Below are positions 13,314 through 55,815 of a stretch of DNA of 64,000 nucleotides, piece after piece. Position numbers and translations under genes: made by a program. Below the pieces are notes generated by a model, which was not told where the DNA came from, did not search any database, and was given only the letters and a program-made list of their open reading frames with translations. Source of the stretch: Spodoptera frugiperda (Eukaryota > Arthropoda > Insecta > Lepidoptera > Noctuidae); the NCBI RefSeq assembly GCF_023101765.2, contig NC_064230.1, forward strand, positions 1,798,001-1,862,000, in the 5' to 3' direction. Each line of letters starts with the position of its first letter. Within the stretch, counting starts at the first letter, position 1.

Positions 13314-13617
13314 TAGGGTGACTGGTAATTAGTGAACGATATTTAAACACGCGATTGTACTCATGATTACAAACAACTTTCCCGAAGGAACTTTTTTTGT
13401 ATACTCATTTGTTTTATTTTTATCACGATAACAAAACAACCAAATTTGGCGCGCGCGGCTTTCGTATGATCAGCGGTTAGCAGCGAGGCTTTTACTTTGT
13501 TATTGCGATAAAAATAAAACTAATGAGTATACAAAAAAAGTTTCTTCGGGAAAGTTGTTTGTAATCATGAGTACAATCACGTGTTTAAATATCGTTCACT
13601 AATTACCAGTCACCCTA
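13314..13617. mobile_element. D-family foldback MITE
   Basis: A nearly perfect palindrome. The left arm TAGGGTGACTGGTAATTAGT ... CTTTCCCGAAGGAAC ... ATACTCATTTGTTTTATTTT is mirrored by the right arm ending ACTAATTACCAGTCACCCTA. Each arm is about 120 bp around a GC-rich loop. Other copies: 18774, 19352, 21491, 35798 and a half copy at 42240. Confidence 0.8.
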
Positions 13618-14243
13618 CATAATTATTATACATATATACAACTGAAAATTGATGTTTCTATCCGTCTATACAAATAATATATTAATCAATAACTAATTTT
13701 ATGTACATTTAAAATAATAAGTACAATTCTTAATACGTGAAATTGCTACCACTGACAAAAAAGCTACCAAATTTTGGTAGTTTTTTTTCTAAAGTGGCAA
13801 CATTATTATTGGTTTTGTTCTAAAAACTACCATTCGAGGTTATTCACAAAAAAAATATAAATTATAATAAAATTGCATTTTGTGTATCAATTGTGGCCAT
13901 TCTTATGGCCTGTTATCGTAATTTTCTTTCACATTTTACAACAACGAATTTTGATCTCTATTCCGTAGACATAAGAATCGTTATTGCAAGGCAAAGGCTA
14001 ATTTACTTAACACCAATAATTCTCTGCAGCTAAATATGTGTCATATTTTCAACGCAGTAAGGTCCATTTTACCTTTTGGGACCTTTGCATGCCGTCAAAA
14101 CAAAATCACTTTTAAAATCTACAGCATAGAGTTCAAATTCGTGCGCATTTAACTTCGTATGTACAGTATGTGGAATGTACTATGTGTATACAGGGTGTTT
14201 CGAAACCCAATCACCTTTATACAGGATGCGTTACACTTAAAAT

Positions 14244-44607
<30,364 letters not shown>

Positions 44608-44975
44608 CTCGTTTATCGATCAACAGATGGAGCTAGTTGCATCGTACGTAGTCCGCCCATCGGCCGCTAGATGGCGTTGTCTCATATTTCGTTCAGATCA
44701 TTGTGTTCCATCGTTGTTACTGTAAAGAAGGAGAAAAAACATGTTTAGAAATGTTTTTTTATGATTTGTTTTATAAGTCTTATAAAAGTACCGCTAAACC
44801 AATCAATATTTTTTTAAACATAATAACAAAAATCTCCCGTTACTGTTGACTGAGTGATTGATAGACATAGCTGTATCTACTGCGCGTAGCTGTGCGACAT
44901 TTTTTTTTTATTGTTACTTTGCCCCACACTAGGATTGTCTCCTGTGTCGTGCGATTACAGACATAATATTATATT
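44608..44975 (-). promoter_or_regulatory. Mgat2 upstream region
   Basis: Sequence preceding the Mgat2 start codon on the minus strand. It is free of the main repeat families until an S2 fragment (44918-44962) and then a C copy. No TATA box stands out; the transcription start is not identifiable. Confidence 0.35.
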
Positions 44976-45255
44976 AAGTGTGGGAGAGCCATCCTTCGGT
45001 ACAAATCGGCCGGCTCAACCGGAGTGATACCACGGCCTCACAGAAAACCGACGTGAAACAACGTCTACGTTGTGTGAGTGAGGTTACCGGAGGCCCAATT
45101 ATTCCCCTTCCCAAGCCCCGATTCCCCAACAACCCTTGAATTCCTAACCCCCAAAAGGCCGGCAACGTACTTGTAACGCCTTTAGTGTTTCAAGTGCCGA
45201 TGGGCGGCGGCGATCGTTTACCATCGGGTGATCCGTCTGCTCGTTTACCAGCTTA
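44976..45255 (-). mobile_element. C-family dispersed repeat
   Basis: GTGGGAGAGCCATCCTTCGG to GGCGATCGTTTACCATCGGG, nearly full length on the minus strand. Confidence 0.65.
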
Positions 45256-46465
45256 GACAGGCTGACTTTCAATTCGACGCGTGGAAACCAAGGTATTCAA
45301 CTAGTATTTTTTTGTAGTCAATTCAGGATATTTTTTAAAAAACCCGAAAATGTTGAATATCTCAGAAATTAGCCACTTTCGGACCAGGGACCTCAGGGCT
45401 AATTTTGTAAGAAATTAGTTGTATTATCACCTCCCGAGAGGAATAGTGGAATACGTCCAATAGACAGTTCTGTGTATAAAAAAGCGCGTACGAAGTCGCG
45501 AGCAGAAGCTATAAGCAGTATTTTATACTGCCGCCTACGTAAAGTATGAGTCATATTCTAGAGAATTATTGATTGGACCCGTTGTCTGGCTTTTATTGGG
45601 CCGTAATAGAGCACGCAGCTAGCAAGTGATGTATCAGATACTCTGTTGCCGTGTAGCAGAATATACAACGTGTAACAAAATGGGGATATACATATCAAGT
45701 ACACGGTTTCTAGATAACATAACAAACGATACGGGAAGGGTCTTTATAAACTCATGTTTTCATGGAACGAAGTTATGATTTTTTTCAATACATAAAAGTC
45801 CAGAAACCGAACATCAAAATTAGGTAGATACAGACACTAAGTGATCAGATTTACAGAAGAAATGTTTCGTAATTAGCGAGTGATCCCTGAAGCGTTGTGA
45901 CACGTTTGTAAGATTTAAAGGGAATATACCATGCGACACCAAGTATTTGGTACCAACTTTTTAATACGCATTTTAAGCTGAAGTCGCGAGCAGAAGCTAT
46001 AAGCAGTATTTTATACTGCCGCCTACGTAAAGTATGACTCATATTCTAGAGAATTATTGATTAGCCCCGTTGTCTGGCTTTTATTGGGCCGTAATAGAGC
46101 ACGCAGCTCGCAGCTCGCAAGTGATGTATCAGATACTCTGTTGCCGTGTAGTAGAATATATACAGTATGGAGATCACTGATAAATGATATTTATTTTGCA
46201 AATAGGTTACAATGTAACTCTTTTACACGTCAATCTCTAAAATCACTAGATGAGGCCGGCATTTCCTATCGGACTACTCTGAGAAGAAATGCCGAAACAA
46301 ACTCAAAGGTCATAGTCTCTTTTAAAGTCCAGACAAAATCAATTAAAGATGTCAGAGAACCGTGCAAGTTGATTCTGTAGTGGTCTTTTGAGGAAAGAAC
46401 CACAGCAGTTTGAGCGGACCTGTTCAGATGGCAGCACGCATGTGTCAGTTTACATATATACATAC
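45256..46465. repeat. Unidentified region with a 170-bp direct duplication
   Basis: 45495-45665 and 45980-46155 are near-identical (GAAGTCGCGAGCAGAAGCTA, GCAGTATTTTATACTGCCGC, CGTTGTCTGGCTTTTATTGG, CAGATACTCTGTTGCCGTGT). The 315 bp between them is unique. Upstream is a TATAAAA at 45476. A 107-codon ORF (46057-46380) overlaps the second copy and matches nothing I know. LTR-like layout is possible but no primer site, polypurine tract or gag/pol is seen. Confidence 0.5.
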
Positions 46466-46467
46466 AC

Positions 46468-47212
46468 AAGCAGACGTATCACCTGATGATAAGCAATCGC
46501 CGCCGCCTATGGACACTTAAAACACCAGAGGCGTTACAAGTGCGTTGCCCGCTTTTGGGGGTTAGGAATATGAGGGTTGTTGGGGAATCGGGGATTGTTC
46601 AAATTAGCTCAAAGAGAATAATGCACTTTTTGGCTTACCTACTGGGCCTATTTCGGTCATTTTTCGTAGGTATATTGATAGCCAAGATGATAACAAATAT
46701 GTGGTTTTAATTAAGTCATCAATTATGAGATGGTTTATATCGATAACTGCTTACAATTTTATTCCACTAATTTCCAATTCCTAATTAATTTTGTTAGATA
46801 GGTATCTGTTCTAGATTTTAATCAGATTTTAAATATCTATGCCATTTTTGTAATTTGGTTCATTGCTAAAGATTAATTTCGCAGAATGTGATTTCCTTAT
46901 TTTATGGTATAAGCCGGTAAACGAGTAGACGGATCACCTGATGCTAAGCCTATTCTTCGCCCACGGACAATTGAAACACCAGAGGCGTTACAAGTGCGTT
47001 GCCGGTCTTTTGGGGGTTAGGAATTTAAGGGTTGTTTGGGAATCGGGGATTAAATAGATTGGGAAAGGGGGAATTGGGCCTCCGGTAACCTCACTCACAC
47101 AAAGAAACACGAAACAACGCAAGCATTGTTTCACGTCGGTTTTCTGTGAGGCCGTGGTATCACTCCGGTCGAGCCGGCCCAGCAGTGCCGAAGCATGGCT
47201 CTCCCACACTTG
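46468..47212 (+). mobile_element. Two C-family copies
   Basis: A truncated copy (46468-46602) and a full copy (46902-47212: GGTATAAGCCGGTAAACGAG to CATGGCTCTCCCACACTT), both plus strand. The 300 bp between them is AT-rich with no gene. Confidence 0.65.
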
Positions 47213-47378
47213 ATATGTGATTTGCACTTAAGATCTGAAACCTTGATAACATTAAATACAACAGACTGATACAAACAATCAGTACTCGAGATAATTCCTA
47301 GTTTTGCAACGTTTTGAAGTAGTGCAGAACAGATAGATACGTGATTTTATTTCATATATTTTCTAAGTCTATCATTGT

Positions 47379-47874
47379 GTTAAAGAGGAGGAGGCGCGTC
47401 AGGGTGCGAATCTTCTTATGTCCCGTCATGGGAAACACTCCGGGCGTGGGAGATCGCGTGACGATCTCCGGCCACCGTAAGTGCGAATCTGCGGACGGCG
47501 AGCAAGGGTAGCTTCGACGCCCAACCAGTACCTTTACTACGAGTTTGCTTCATATTTAAAAGATATCTAATGAAAGCGCATTCGGTGCTCTGATTGGTTC
47601 ATCCATTCTATCTGACCAAGCCCTCTGAAATAGCTGTGTGCGTAAGGCGCCGAGCGTTCTGCGCTGTGATTGAGAAGAGCCATCAGACCACCACAGATGG
47701 GGCCCAATAGGGCTGATGCCCGACCCGGAGCTGCGGACTACCTAGTGGGTTTGCCGAGACTCCAGCTTAAAGAGCAGGAGTAGGAACGGGGAGGTTTTTA
47801 ATCAGTAAAAGTCTGACATTCATACTCGCCTCAACCAAAGGCGGGAGAAGTGATTGGATGGTTTCCCCCTTAAA
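47379..47874 (+). mobile_element. R1L LINE insertion with 14-bp target duplication
   Basis: Flanked by AAGTCTATCATTGT at 47365-47378 and 47875-47888. Starts in the coding tail (GAGGAGGAGGCGCGTCAGGG, CTCCGGGCGTGGGAGATCGC) and ends with the usual 3' UTR. Inside, 47526-47660 is a foreign piece of the TACGAGTTTGCTT palindromic repeat. Confidence 0.8.
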
Positions 47875-48253
47875 AAGTCTATCATTGTCATGTAGTGGCA
47901 GCATCTATCTATGAAAAAGGAATCGCATCAAAATCTGTAGCGTAGTTTTAAAGATCTAAGCATTTACATATAGAAACAGACAGCGGGAAGCGTTTCTGTC
48001 TTTATCTATGTAGTGATATTTAATACTACATAATTAAGAATAATCAGTATCAGACTACAATCTAAAACGACGTCTCAAAAACAGCTGTTAAAATCACAAC
48101 GCAATTTTGTTTCCATTATAACATATGTTTTGGTTTTTAAAATAAACACAAGGCTACACATATTGTGTTTCGTGAGAATTTTATTAAAAACATAATTTTG
48201 TAAATACTTAACTAAGTATGCGTATATGGTTTCGCCCGCGAATTTAGTTTTAA

Positions 48254-48515
48254 GTATGGGAGAGCCATGCTTCGGCACGAATGGGCCGGCTTGACCGGAG
48301 TGATATCACGGCCTCACAGAAAACCGACGTGAAACAACGCTTGCGTTGTGTTTCGTTGTGTGAGTGAGGTTATCGAAGGCCCCATTAGCCCCTTCTCTAC
48401 CTTCCCAATCCTCGATTCCGGAAACGCACTTGTAACGCCTCTGGTGTTTCGGGTGCCCAATTGCTCATGGGCAGCGGCGATTGCTTACCATCATGCTCAT
48501 TTACCGGCTTATAAA
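48254..48515 (-). mobile_element. C-family dispersed repeat
   Basis: GGGAGAGCCATGCTTCGGCA to GCGGCGATTGCTTACCATCA, minus strand. Further diverged C pieces run to about 49170 around an S2 scrap (48768-48842). Confidence 0.6.
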
Positions 48516-49303
48516 TCAGTATAAGTATGAGAGTGCAGGAAAAGTGTGGAAAAACACCCATAACCAACAAAATCAACTTAAATAAAAAGCAAGCTTATGG
48601 CTTCAAAATTTTCCATAATAAACTATGTGAACAAACAATACTGATTACTTTTCCTAGAACATAAGGTTGATAATACAGTAGCAAATTAGTTGACCACTCC
48701 TCGATTAAAGCTGGTACAGCCTTCAACAAAAGGCTTTGACCATTACACAGTTTATTTTTTTAAACATTGCCCTACACTAGGATTTCCTCTAATGTCGTGG
48801 GTGCATTCACAAACATACAATTTCACATGCACATGACACAAAATTTTTTTGAGCTTTCTCTTCTCCCGCCTTGAGGTAGGCAGTCGGATTTCTGTAAGGC
48901 CGTGGTAATACTCGAGCCAGACCATTCGTGCCAAAGCATGGCCCTCCCACACTTTATTGGGTATTCGGGGATTGGGAAGATTAGGGATTGCTCGTAAGAC
49001 ATAGTGACAGGTCAGTAATACAATCTCTCTCAAAACTTTGCTATAAGCGTACAATAAAACAAAATATTAGCAATTCCCCAGAAACCCTTAAATATCAAAC
49101 CTCTAAACGGCGGCGGCGGCAACTGTTTACCATCAGTTGATCCGTAGGCTCGTTTGCCGGCTTATACCATTAAAAAAAGGAAATAAATGCTACCAAACTT
49201 TTGTCTTTTGTCGCCAACTGTACTTAGCAAGCCGCTTTGGACATTGTGGCTAACCAATTTAATTAAAACAAAATAGGGTGTTGCCAGAACTTGGGAAGGT
49301 CGC

Positions 49304-49324
49304 ATACACACACACACACACACA
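49304..49324 (+). repeat. (AC)n microsatellite
   Basis: A short dinucleotide run, followed by an imperfect ACACACATAC stretch. Confidence 0.85.
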
Positions 49325-49616
49325 TACCTCACAGTCGCACACACACATACTCAAGACCAAGAAGTAAGTACAAAGAGGAGATGCCATAATGTGATTGTGC
49401 ACTGTGACACAAAAACACGGCCCTGTCCAATGATATTATAAGTAAACAGGTGTAGATAGGTTATAAGCGCTCAGAAATGTGAAACAATTAATTTTTTTGA
49501 GTGGGTACAATCATGGCAATGCGTGTTTCCGACACTCCCTATGGAACAGCTAGATGGACACTCCCTCTCCATAGGAGAGGGGCGTGATTTGACTCAAAAC
49601 CATCATATTCTTTTCT

Positions 49617-49842
49617 TTTCGAAGCGAGAAAATTATTCAATGACTTCTCCCGTCTTGGGGAGGAAGTGACATGACTCTTATTGACTAAAAACCATCATAT
49701 TCTTTTCTTTTTGAAGCGAGAAAACCATCCCGTTCCTACTCCTGTCATATCATGGGCGAGCCGAGAGGGGTGACAGACTCTTACTAACTAAAAGGTACCC
49801 CGTCTCGCAGCTTCAAAACCGGAGCCCCGGTTAGTCGATCTC
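49617..49842 (-). mobile_element. Scrambled R1L tail pieces
   Basis: TGACTTCTCCCGTCTTGGGG and a repeated AACCATCATATTCTTTTCTT (49600 and 49691) show internal duplication of an R1L tail. Confidence 0.45.
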
Positions 49843-49951
49843 GAATAACACATAGGCTACTGTTATATCCCATGGGAATACGCAGACGAAGCCGCGGGTA
49901 GAAACTAGTTTATTGGTAGAAGTAAAACGTTACTTCTACTTATAACTGACT

Positions 49952-50227
49952 GCCTCGTTGGTCGAGTGGTCACAAGTGCGACTGTCAGACAAGGGGTCTC
50001 GGGTTCGATTCCCGGGTCGGGCAAAGTATTACTGGGCTTGTTTCGAAGCTTTCTCAGTAGTAGTAGTAGGAATTGTGTCCAGTATATGACAATAGGCTCA
50101 CCACCTATTACATGGGACTTTGTAACACAAATGGTGAAACGTCGGCGTACGTACATTGTAGAGCGGCATTACGTGTCGTAATGTGCACCTCTGCCTACCC
50201 CTTCGGGGATAAAAGGCGTGACGTTGC
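49952..50227 (+). mobile_element. S1 SINE, full length
   Basis: Complete from GCCTCGTTGGTCGAGTGGTC and GGGTTCGATTCCCGGGTCGG to CCCCTTCGGGGATAAAAGGC and TGACGTTGC. Confidence 0.75.
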
Positions 50228-50493
50228 GTTGCTTGTATAACGTTACGGGCAAAAAACAATTTTGTTTACGTTTAAAATGCGGTCACCAATTTTAATGCCT
50301 ACAGAACACGCACGCGAATGTAATTAATTTAAATACGTTGGTATAATAAGAATTATCGGCTTATAACATACCATCACGCCATTATTAAGAATAAGGGTAG
50401 ATAGGCCTTTTGTGAGCTTTTGTGTTTTGCTATAGCAAAAGCACCTGGCCTATCTATAAAGACCTATCTACCAGGCCTGAGAACCTCCTTTTT

Positions 50494-50822
50494 ATGGTAT
50501 AAGCCGGTAAACGAGCAGATGTATCACCTGATGCTAAGTAATCGCCGCCGCCCATGGACACCTGAAACACTAGAGGCGTTACAAGTGCGTTGCCGGCCTT
50601 TTGGTAGTAAGGAATTTAAGAGTTGTTGTGGAATAGGGGATTGGGAAGATTGAGATGGGTGATATTTGGGCCTCTGGTAACCTCACTCACACAACGCAAG
50701 CGTTGTTTCACATTTGTTTTCTGTGAGTTCGTAGTATCACGCCGGTCGAACAGGCTCATTCATGCCAAAGCATGGCTCATCGAGCCAGCCCAGCAGTGCC
50801 GAAGCATGGCTCTCCCACTCTT
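50494..50822 (+). mobile_element. C-family dispersed repeat
   Basis: Full-length plus copy, GGTATAAGCCGGTAAACGAG to CATGGCTCTCCCACTC, with the last 50 bp duplicated (two CAAAGCATGG/CGAAGCATGGCT ends). Confidence 0.65.
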
Positions 50823-50905
50823 TTTTAAAGTCAATTAATAATTATTGACTTCACGTCATAATATAAGTGTATATGACCACCAGAACCGACTTAAAGTGCT
50901 CTCCT

Positions 50906-51166
50906 AAGGACAGGAGTTAGACAGACAACGCCGAACAGTTTTCCTGACTCTAGTCTCCTGATCCGGAGCTGCGGACTACCTAGCGGGTTAACCGGGGCTC
51001 CGGCTCGAAAAGTAGGAGTAGTAACGTGGTGGTTTTTAGTCAGTAAGAGTCTGACACTCCCTCTCGCCTCGCCCAAGGCGGGAGAAGGCATAGGATGATT
51101 TCTCCCCTATCAAAAAAAAGGACAGGAGTTAGACAGACAATGCCGAACAGTTTTCCAGACTGTAGT
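50906..51166 (+). mobile_element. R1L tail flanked by 49-bp direct repeats
   Basis: R1L tail at about 50959-51117. AAGGACAGGAGTTAGACAGA and the next 29 bases at 50906-50954 recur at 51118-51166 with three mismatches, consistent with an old, long target duplication. Confidence 0.7.
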
Positions 51167-51408
51167 ATCTTGGCGTGTGTCCAGAACAAGTTATGTAGTG
51201 ACCTTTGCTTTATTTTACCGCAGTAGTCTCAAGGTCAATGCTGCTTAGAACATAATATAAAGACATCTGGGGACTTAGGGTGCTTTTCCAGGAGATATGT
51301 GTTATGCAGCTATGCTACAAAGATGTTATTATTTTATAGTCTTTACAAATTGGTTTTATTGTCCCATTAGTTTTGACGCCGTATTGTCGTTACATTGTTC
51401 CTACATAT

Positions 51409-52052
<644 letters not shown>

Positions 52053-52059
52053 TAGATAA

Positions 52060-53035
52060 GCTGTGAAACTATGCCGTTTTCATCTATACTGAGTTATGTA
52101 GCTGTGCGAGGAAGATGCACAGTTCGAATACACGATGTATCGATGGTAGGGAAGCCATCCGTAGCACGCATCTGTCCATATTCATTGGTACACATAGCTT
52201 TGTGTTAATTAAGCTATATGTACCAATGAATATGATTGGTGGAAGCCAAACGCATCCACAGCAACGTAGCATAGCACATCTCTGGTGGAAAAGCACTATA
52301 ACTTCTCTAGTATTGGTAGTGCTTTTTATCCTATAGGGATGCGGACGAAGCCGCTGACAAAAGCTAGTTTCCATATACACTTAAAAACCTTAGATAATTA
52401 AGCATTATCTTTGTAATTGGCACAACTATGGCACGAATGGATAATTTTAAGAGCTCTTCACATAAAGATAAGCGATTTCCTGCCTTATAAGTATACGTTT
52501 ATGATAGTATTTGCCTTGAATCGTAAAAGTATTAAAATTGTTTGTCTTTCGTCGTATAATCAAACAGACTAAATTGTTTTACGAGTTACGGTTTAAGGCG
52601 GCTTTTCTTCCAGAGATATGCTATGTTGCGTTGCTGTGAATGCGATTTGCTTCCATCAATCATATTCATTGGTAGACATAGCATAACACTAGTGGAAACG
52701 AACTCAGCTAAGCTATGTTTTTTATATGGAAAGATGCGTGCTATGGATGGCTTCCCTACTATCGATGCATCGCATACTTGAGTTGCGCATCTTCCTCACA
52801 CAGCTACATAGCTTAGTTCAAACCACCCCCCTTCCCGAAAATGCGTACCTAGACATTACAGAGCGTTATTTTTTTTTTTTTTTGGTCACACATTTAATGG
52901 CTCGTCTTTCTTGAACCCCTCCCGAAACTAAAACCTGGCTACCCCTATGGCTTAGTATCAGTGGAAACGGTCACATAGTTTCATAGCTTAGCTATTACAT
53001 CTTCGTAACATAGATTTTTAGTGTGATAAGAGCCT
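52060..53035. mobile_element. Cluster of M-family MITEs
   Basis: Copies at about 52060-52300 and 52593-53035 share CATATTCATTGGTA, GCTAAGCTATGTTTTTTATA and GATGGCTTCCCTAC. The second has inverted ends AAGGCGGCTTTTCTTCCAGA / AAAGGCTCTTATCACAC. Many small ORFs here are artefacts. Confidence 0.5.
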
Positions 53036-53135
53036 TTAGAGCTGTAGGGATTGAGCAGTAGTCTCACAGATGCATAGCTAGACAAGGAGACAAAATTAAC
53101 TCTATTTTATTATAACTTTCGTGGGACATACTAAT

Positions 53136-53362
53136 TTAATTATTATATTATCGACTTACTCACGTAACTGTTCGACGAGGAACTCGACTAGTTTCAAGCC
53201 ATGCTAGAGGCTCATATTCATGAGCAGCATTCCGCGACACACGACGCGGCGATTGTCTAGAGTAGCAGCGCGACAATCGCCTATGAGCCTCTAGCATGGC
53301 TTGAAACTAGTCGAGTTCCTCGTCAAACAGTTACGTGAGTAAGCTGATAACATAATAATTAA
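53136..53362. mobile_element. E-family foldback MITE
   Basis: Arms TTATCGACTTACTCACGTAA and TTACGTGAGTAAGCTGATAA with inner mirror GAACTCGACTAGTTTCAAGC. Complete. Confidence 0.75.
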
Positions 53363-53502
53363 ATTAACACTGCATGTGTTTCTATTTCATAATTTCATCT
53401 TCAAACAATCTTATCACTTTGCTAATTGCACTTAAATTGTTCTTATTACTTAACTACACTGTTAAACTAACATCACGGTTTTAAAAGCGGGTAATATTCT
53501 TG

Positions 53503-53628
53503 CACGGAGCAACTTTGTGTGATCAACAAATTGTTGTTTCGGGTCTGTGTGTCTTGTGTATGTGAACTTGTATGTCTGTAAACGCACCCACGACACAGGA
53601 GAAAATCCTAGTGTGGGATAACATTTGT
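53503..53628 (+). mobile_element. S2 SINE lacking its head
   Basis: CACGGAGCAACTTTGTGTGA to ACGACACAGGAGAAAATCCT. It directly precedes an F copy. Confidence 0.65.
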
Positions 53629-53660
53629 TTTTTAGAAAAAAATCTGGCGACATTTATTTA

Positions 53661-54136
53661 AGGTAAGCGTCCACAGGCCCGCATCGTACGCATCGCACGC
53701 ATCGGATTTTAGTTTGTCTTGTATAGAAACTCATACAACTGCGTCCACTGATCCGCATCGTACGAACCGCATCATCAGCAATGCCTACATGCGATGCGTA
53801 CTGATGACGTCATACGGAATGCGTACGATGTGTGCGATGCGTCGCGTGTAAGCTGGTAAACAAGCAGACGGATCACGTGATAGTAAGCAATCGCCGCCGC
53901 CCATGGACACCCGAAACACCAGAGGCGTTACAAGTGCGCCAGGTTAGGAATTTAAGGGTTGTTGGGGAATCAGGGATTAGGAAGATTGGAAAGGAAGGTA
54001 ATTTGGCCTCCGGTAACCTCACTCACACAACGAAACACAACGCAAGCGTTGTTTCACGTCGGTGTACAGCTCGGCCGTGGTATCACTCCGGTCGAGCCAG
54101 CCCAGCAGTGCCGAAGCATGGCTCTCCCACACTTAA
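53661..54136 (+). mobile_element. F-family MITE fused to a C-family copy
   Basis: F starts at 53661 after TTA (AGGTAAGCGTCCACAGGCCC) and is cut at about 53846. A C copy follows directly (GTAAACAAGCAGACGGATCA to CATGGCTCTCCCACACTT). Confidence 0.65.
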
Positions 54137-54495
54137 ACCATTTATATGTACATGTTATACACAAGTTATCACTGATGAGCTGATGATTGATACGAATGGC
54201 TCTCCGCCAAAAATGCGATCACCGCGACCCCTTTGGCTCAGCAATTAAATGCTCGCATACCAAACTGAATAGGTTCGATACCGATGAATGAATCACGTAA
54301 ATTAATGGTTGGGGGATCCGAATCTGACTGGTAATGCACGCTTGGAACTCTTGGAAGGCTGAATGAATGTGTAGTGGAATCTTGCAACTGAATTTTGAAG
54401 CAGATATCTTCAGCCGATTAAGCTGAAAGTATATATGTTTTATTTTGCTAAACTGTATAAGCATTTTTAATTTAATACTCATTTAGTAACAATGG

Positions 54496-54752
54496 TAAGC
54501 AGAAGTGCATATCACGGCACGTAATGCCGTTATACAATGTACACACACTTTTTATCATTTATGTTGTAAGTCCCATGTAATAGGAGGAGAGTCTATTGCC
54601 ATATATCTACTGGTCACAATTTCAGAATGTGCTATTACTGCGAAATTTTCGATAAACCGAAAAAAACCCAGTATTATTCTGCTCGACTTAGGAATCGAAC
54701 CCGAGACCCCTTGTCCGGCAGTCGCACTTGCGACCATTCGACCAACGAGGCA
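54496..54752 (-). mobile_element. S1 SINE, arm of an inverted duplication
   Basis: Minus-strand S1 from CAGAAGTGCATATCACGGCA to the head at AACGAGGCAG. The next 95 bp (54753-54845) recur, inverted, beside the S1 copy at 56645. Confidence 0.7.
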
Positions 54753-54851
54753 GTCTCAGTGTTATTATTGTTACCTACTAAGATATGTTTGTTTACTATA
54801 CCTTGTTTACTATAGTTAGAAAGCGTAGTATTAGATAACTACGGTAGTCAC

Positions 54852-55150
54852 CGGAGCTGCGGACTACCTAGCGGGCTTACCGGGACTCCGGCTTGAAAAG
54901 AAGGAGTACGAACGGGGTGGATTTTAGTCAGTAAGAGTCTGACACTCCCTCTCGCATCGCCCAAGCCGCGAGAACCTTGGATGATTTTCCTCACACTAAA
55001 AAAAGCCTTTTTTTGAGGGGACAAAATCATCCAATGACTCCTCAAGCCTTGGGTGAGACGGGAGAGAGTGTTAGACTCTTACTGGCTAAAAACCACCCCG
55101 TTTCTACTCCTGCTTGTCGAGCTGGAGCCTCGGTAACCAGTTACGTTGAA
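54852..55150. mobile_element. Tail-to-tail pair of R1L LINE tails
   Basis: 54852-55008 is plus strand and ends in A7; 55009-55150 is minus strand and starts in T7. Their poly(A) ends touch (AAAAAAAGCCTTTTTTTGAG), forming an inverted repeat. Confidence 0.7.
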
Positions 55151-55815
55151 AAAGCCTGCCTTCACAATACAGCCGGGTAATAGCTACTGCATTCCTACCA
55201 ACTACCTACCTATAATGATACCGCTGTCATTGCGTACGATAGAGTTACGTCACAACGATTGTGCAACAACCTGATGGACCATGAAACTGTTGTATGAAAC
55301 AACAACTTTCACTCGAAATACATTGTAAAATGTCCATCTTTACTTATTAACTTAATACTAGTGGTCGCCTAGTGGTTGAAATTCAACCATATACGATTTA
55401 ATTTAAAATACAACTTAACATACGTTCAAGGATAATTTTTATTTAACTCAAACTCAAACAAACTATTTTATAAAACTCTATTCATATGAGACGTCAATAT
55501 CATCGCAATGTCTATCGATTTTGACTTTTTGTCAAATACGATCAGATACTATGCATGTGTGTGTAATGTTTTATTTATTAATTTAATGTACTTTATAAGC
55601 ATTATTTTTGAAAAATATTAGCGTCCTGCACTTCTCCTACACATAAACTATAAGTGTACCAAATTTTATGCTCCTACGTCCGCGCAATTTTCGTAAAAAG
55701 CGGTCCAAAGTTTTTGCATCACGTATTAATATATAGATTGTGAAGTTTTGTTTTGTTTATCGTGTCTTGTTTGTTACTTTACTTATGCGAAACGGCTGAA
55801 CTGTTTTTGATTCTA
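55151..55815. other. Intergenic, no gene seen
   Basis: AT-rich DNA, with one LINE-3'-end-like stretch (55625-55735, ATAAACTATAAGTGTACCAA). No exon or structured repeat. Confidence 0.45.

Noticed and set aside
45495..46155. LTR retrotransposon
   Set aside because: Direct repeats exist, but there is no gag/pol, primer-binding site or polypurine tract between them; reported only as a duplication.
46057..46380. 107-codon ORF as a gene
   Set aside because: It overlaps the duplicated 170-bp segment, has no recognisable domain and no splice or start support.
53832..54248. 138-codon ORF as a gene
   Set aside because: Nearly all of it is a C-family repeat; similar short ORFs arise in each C copy.
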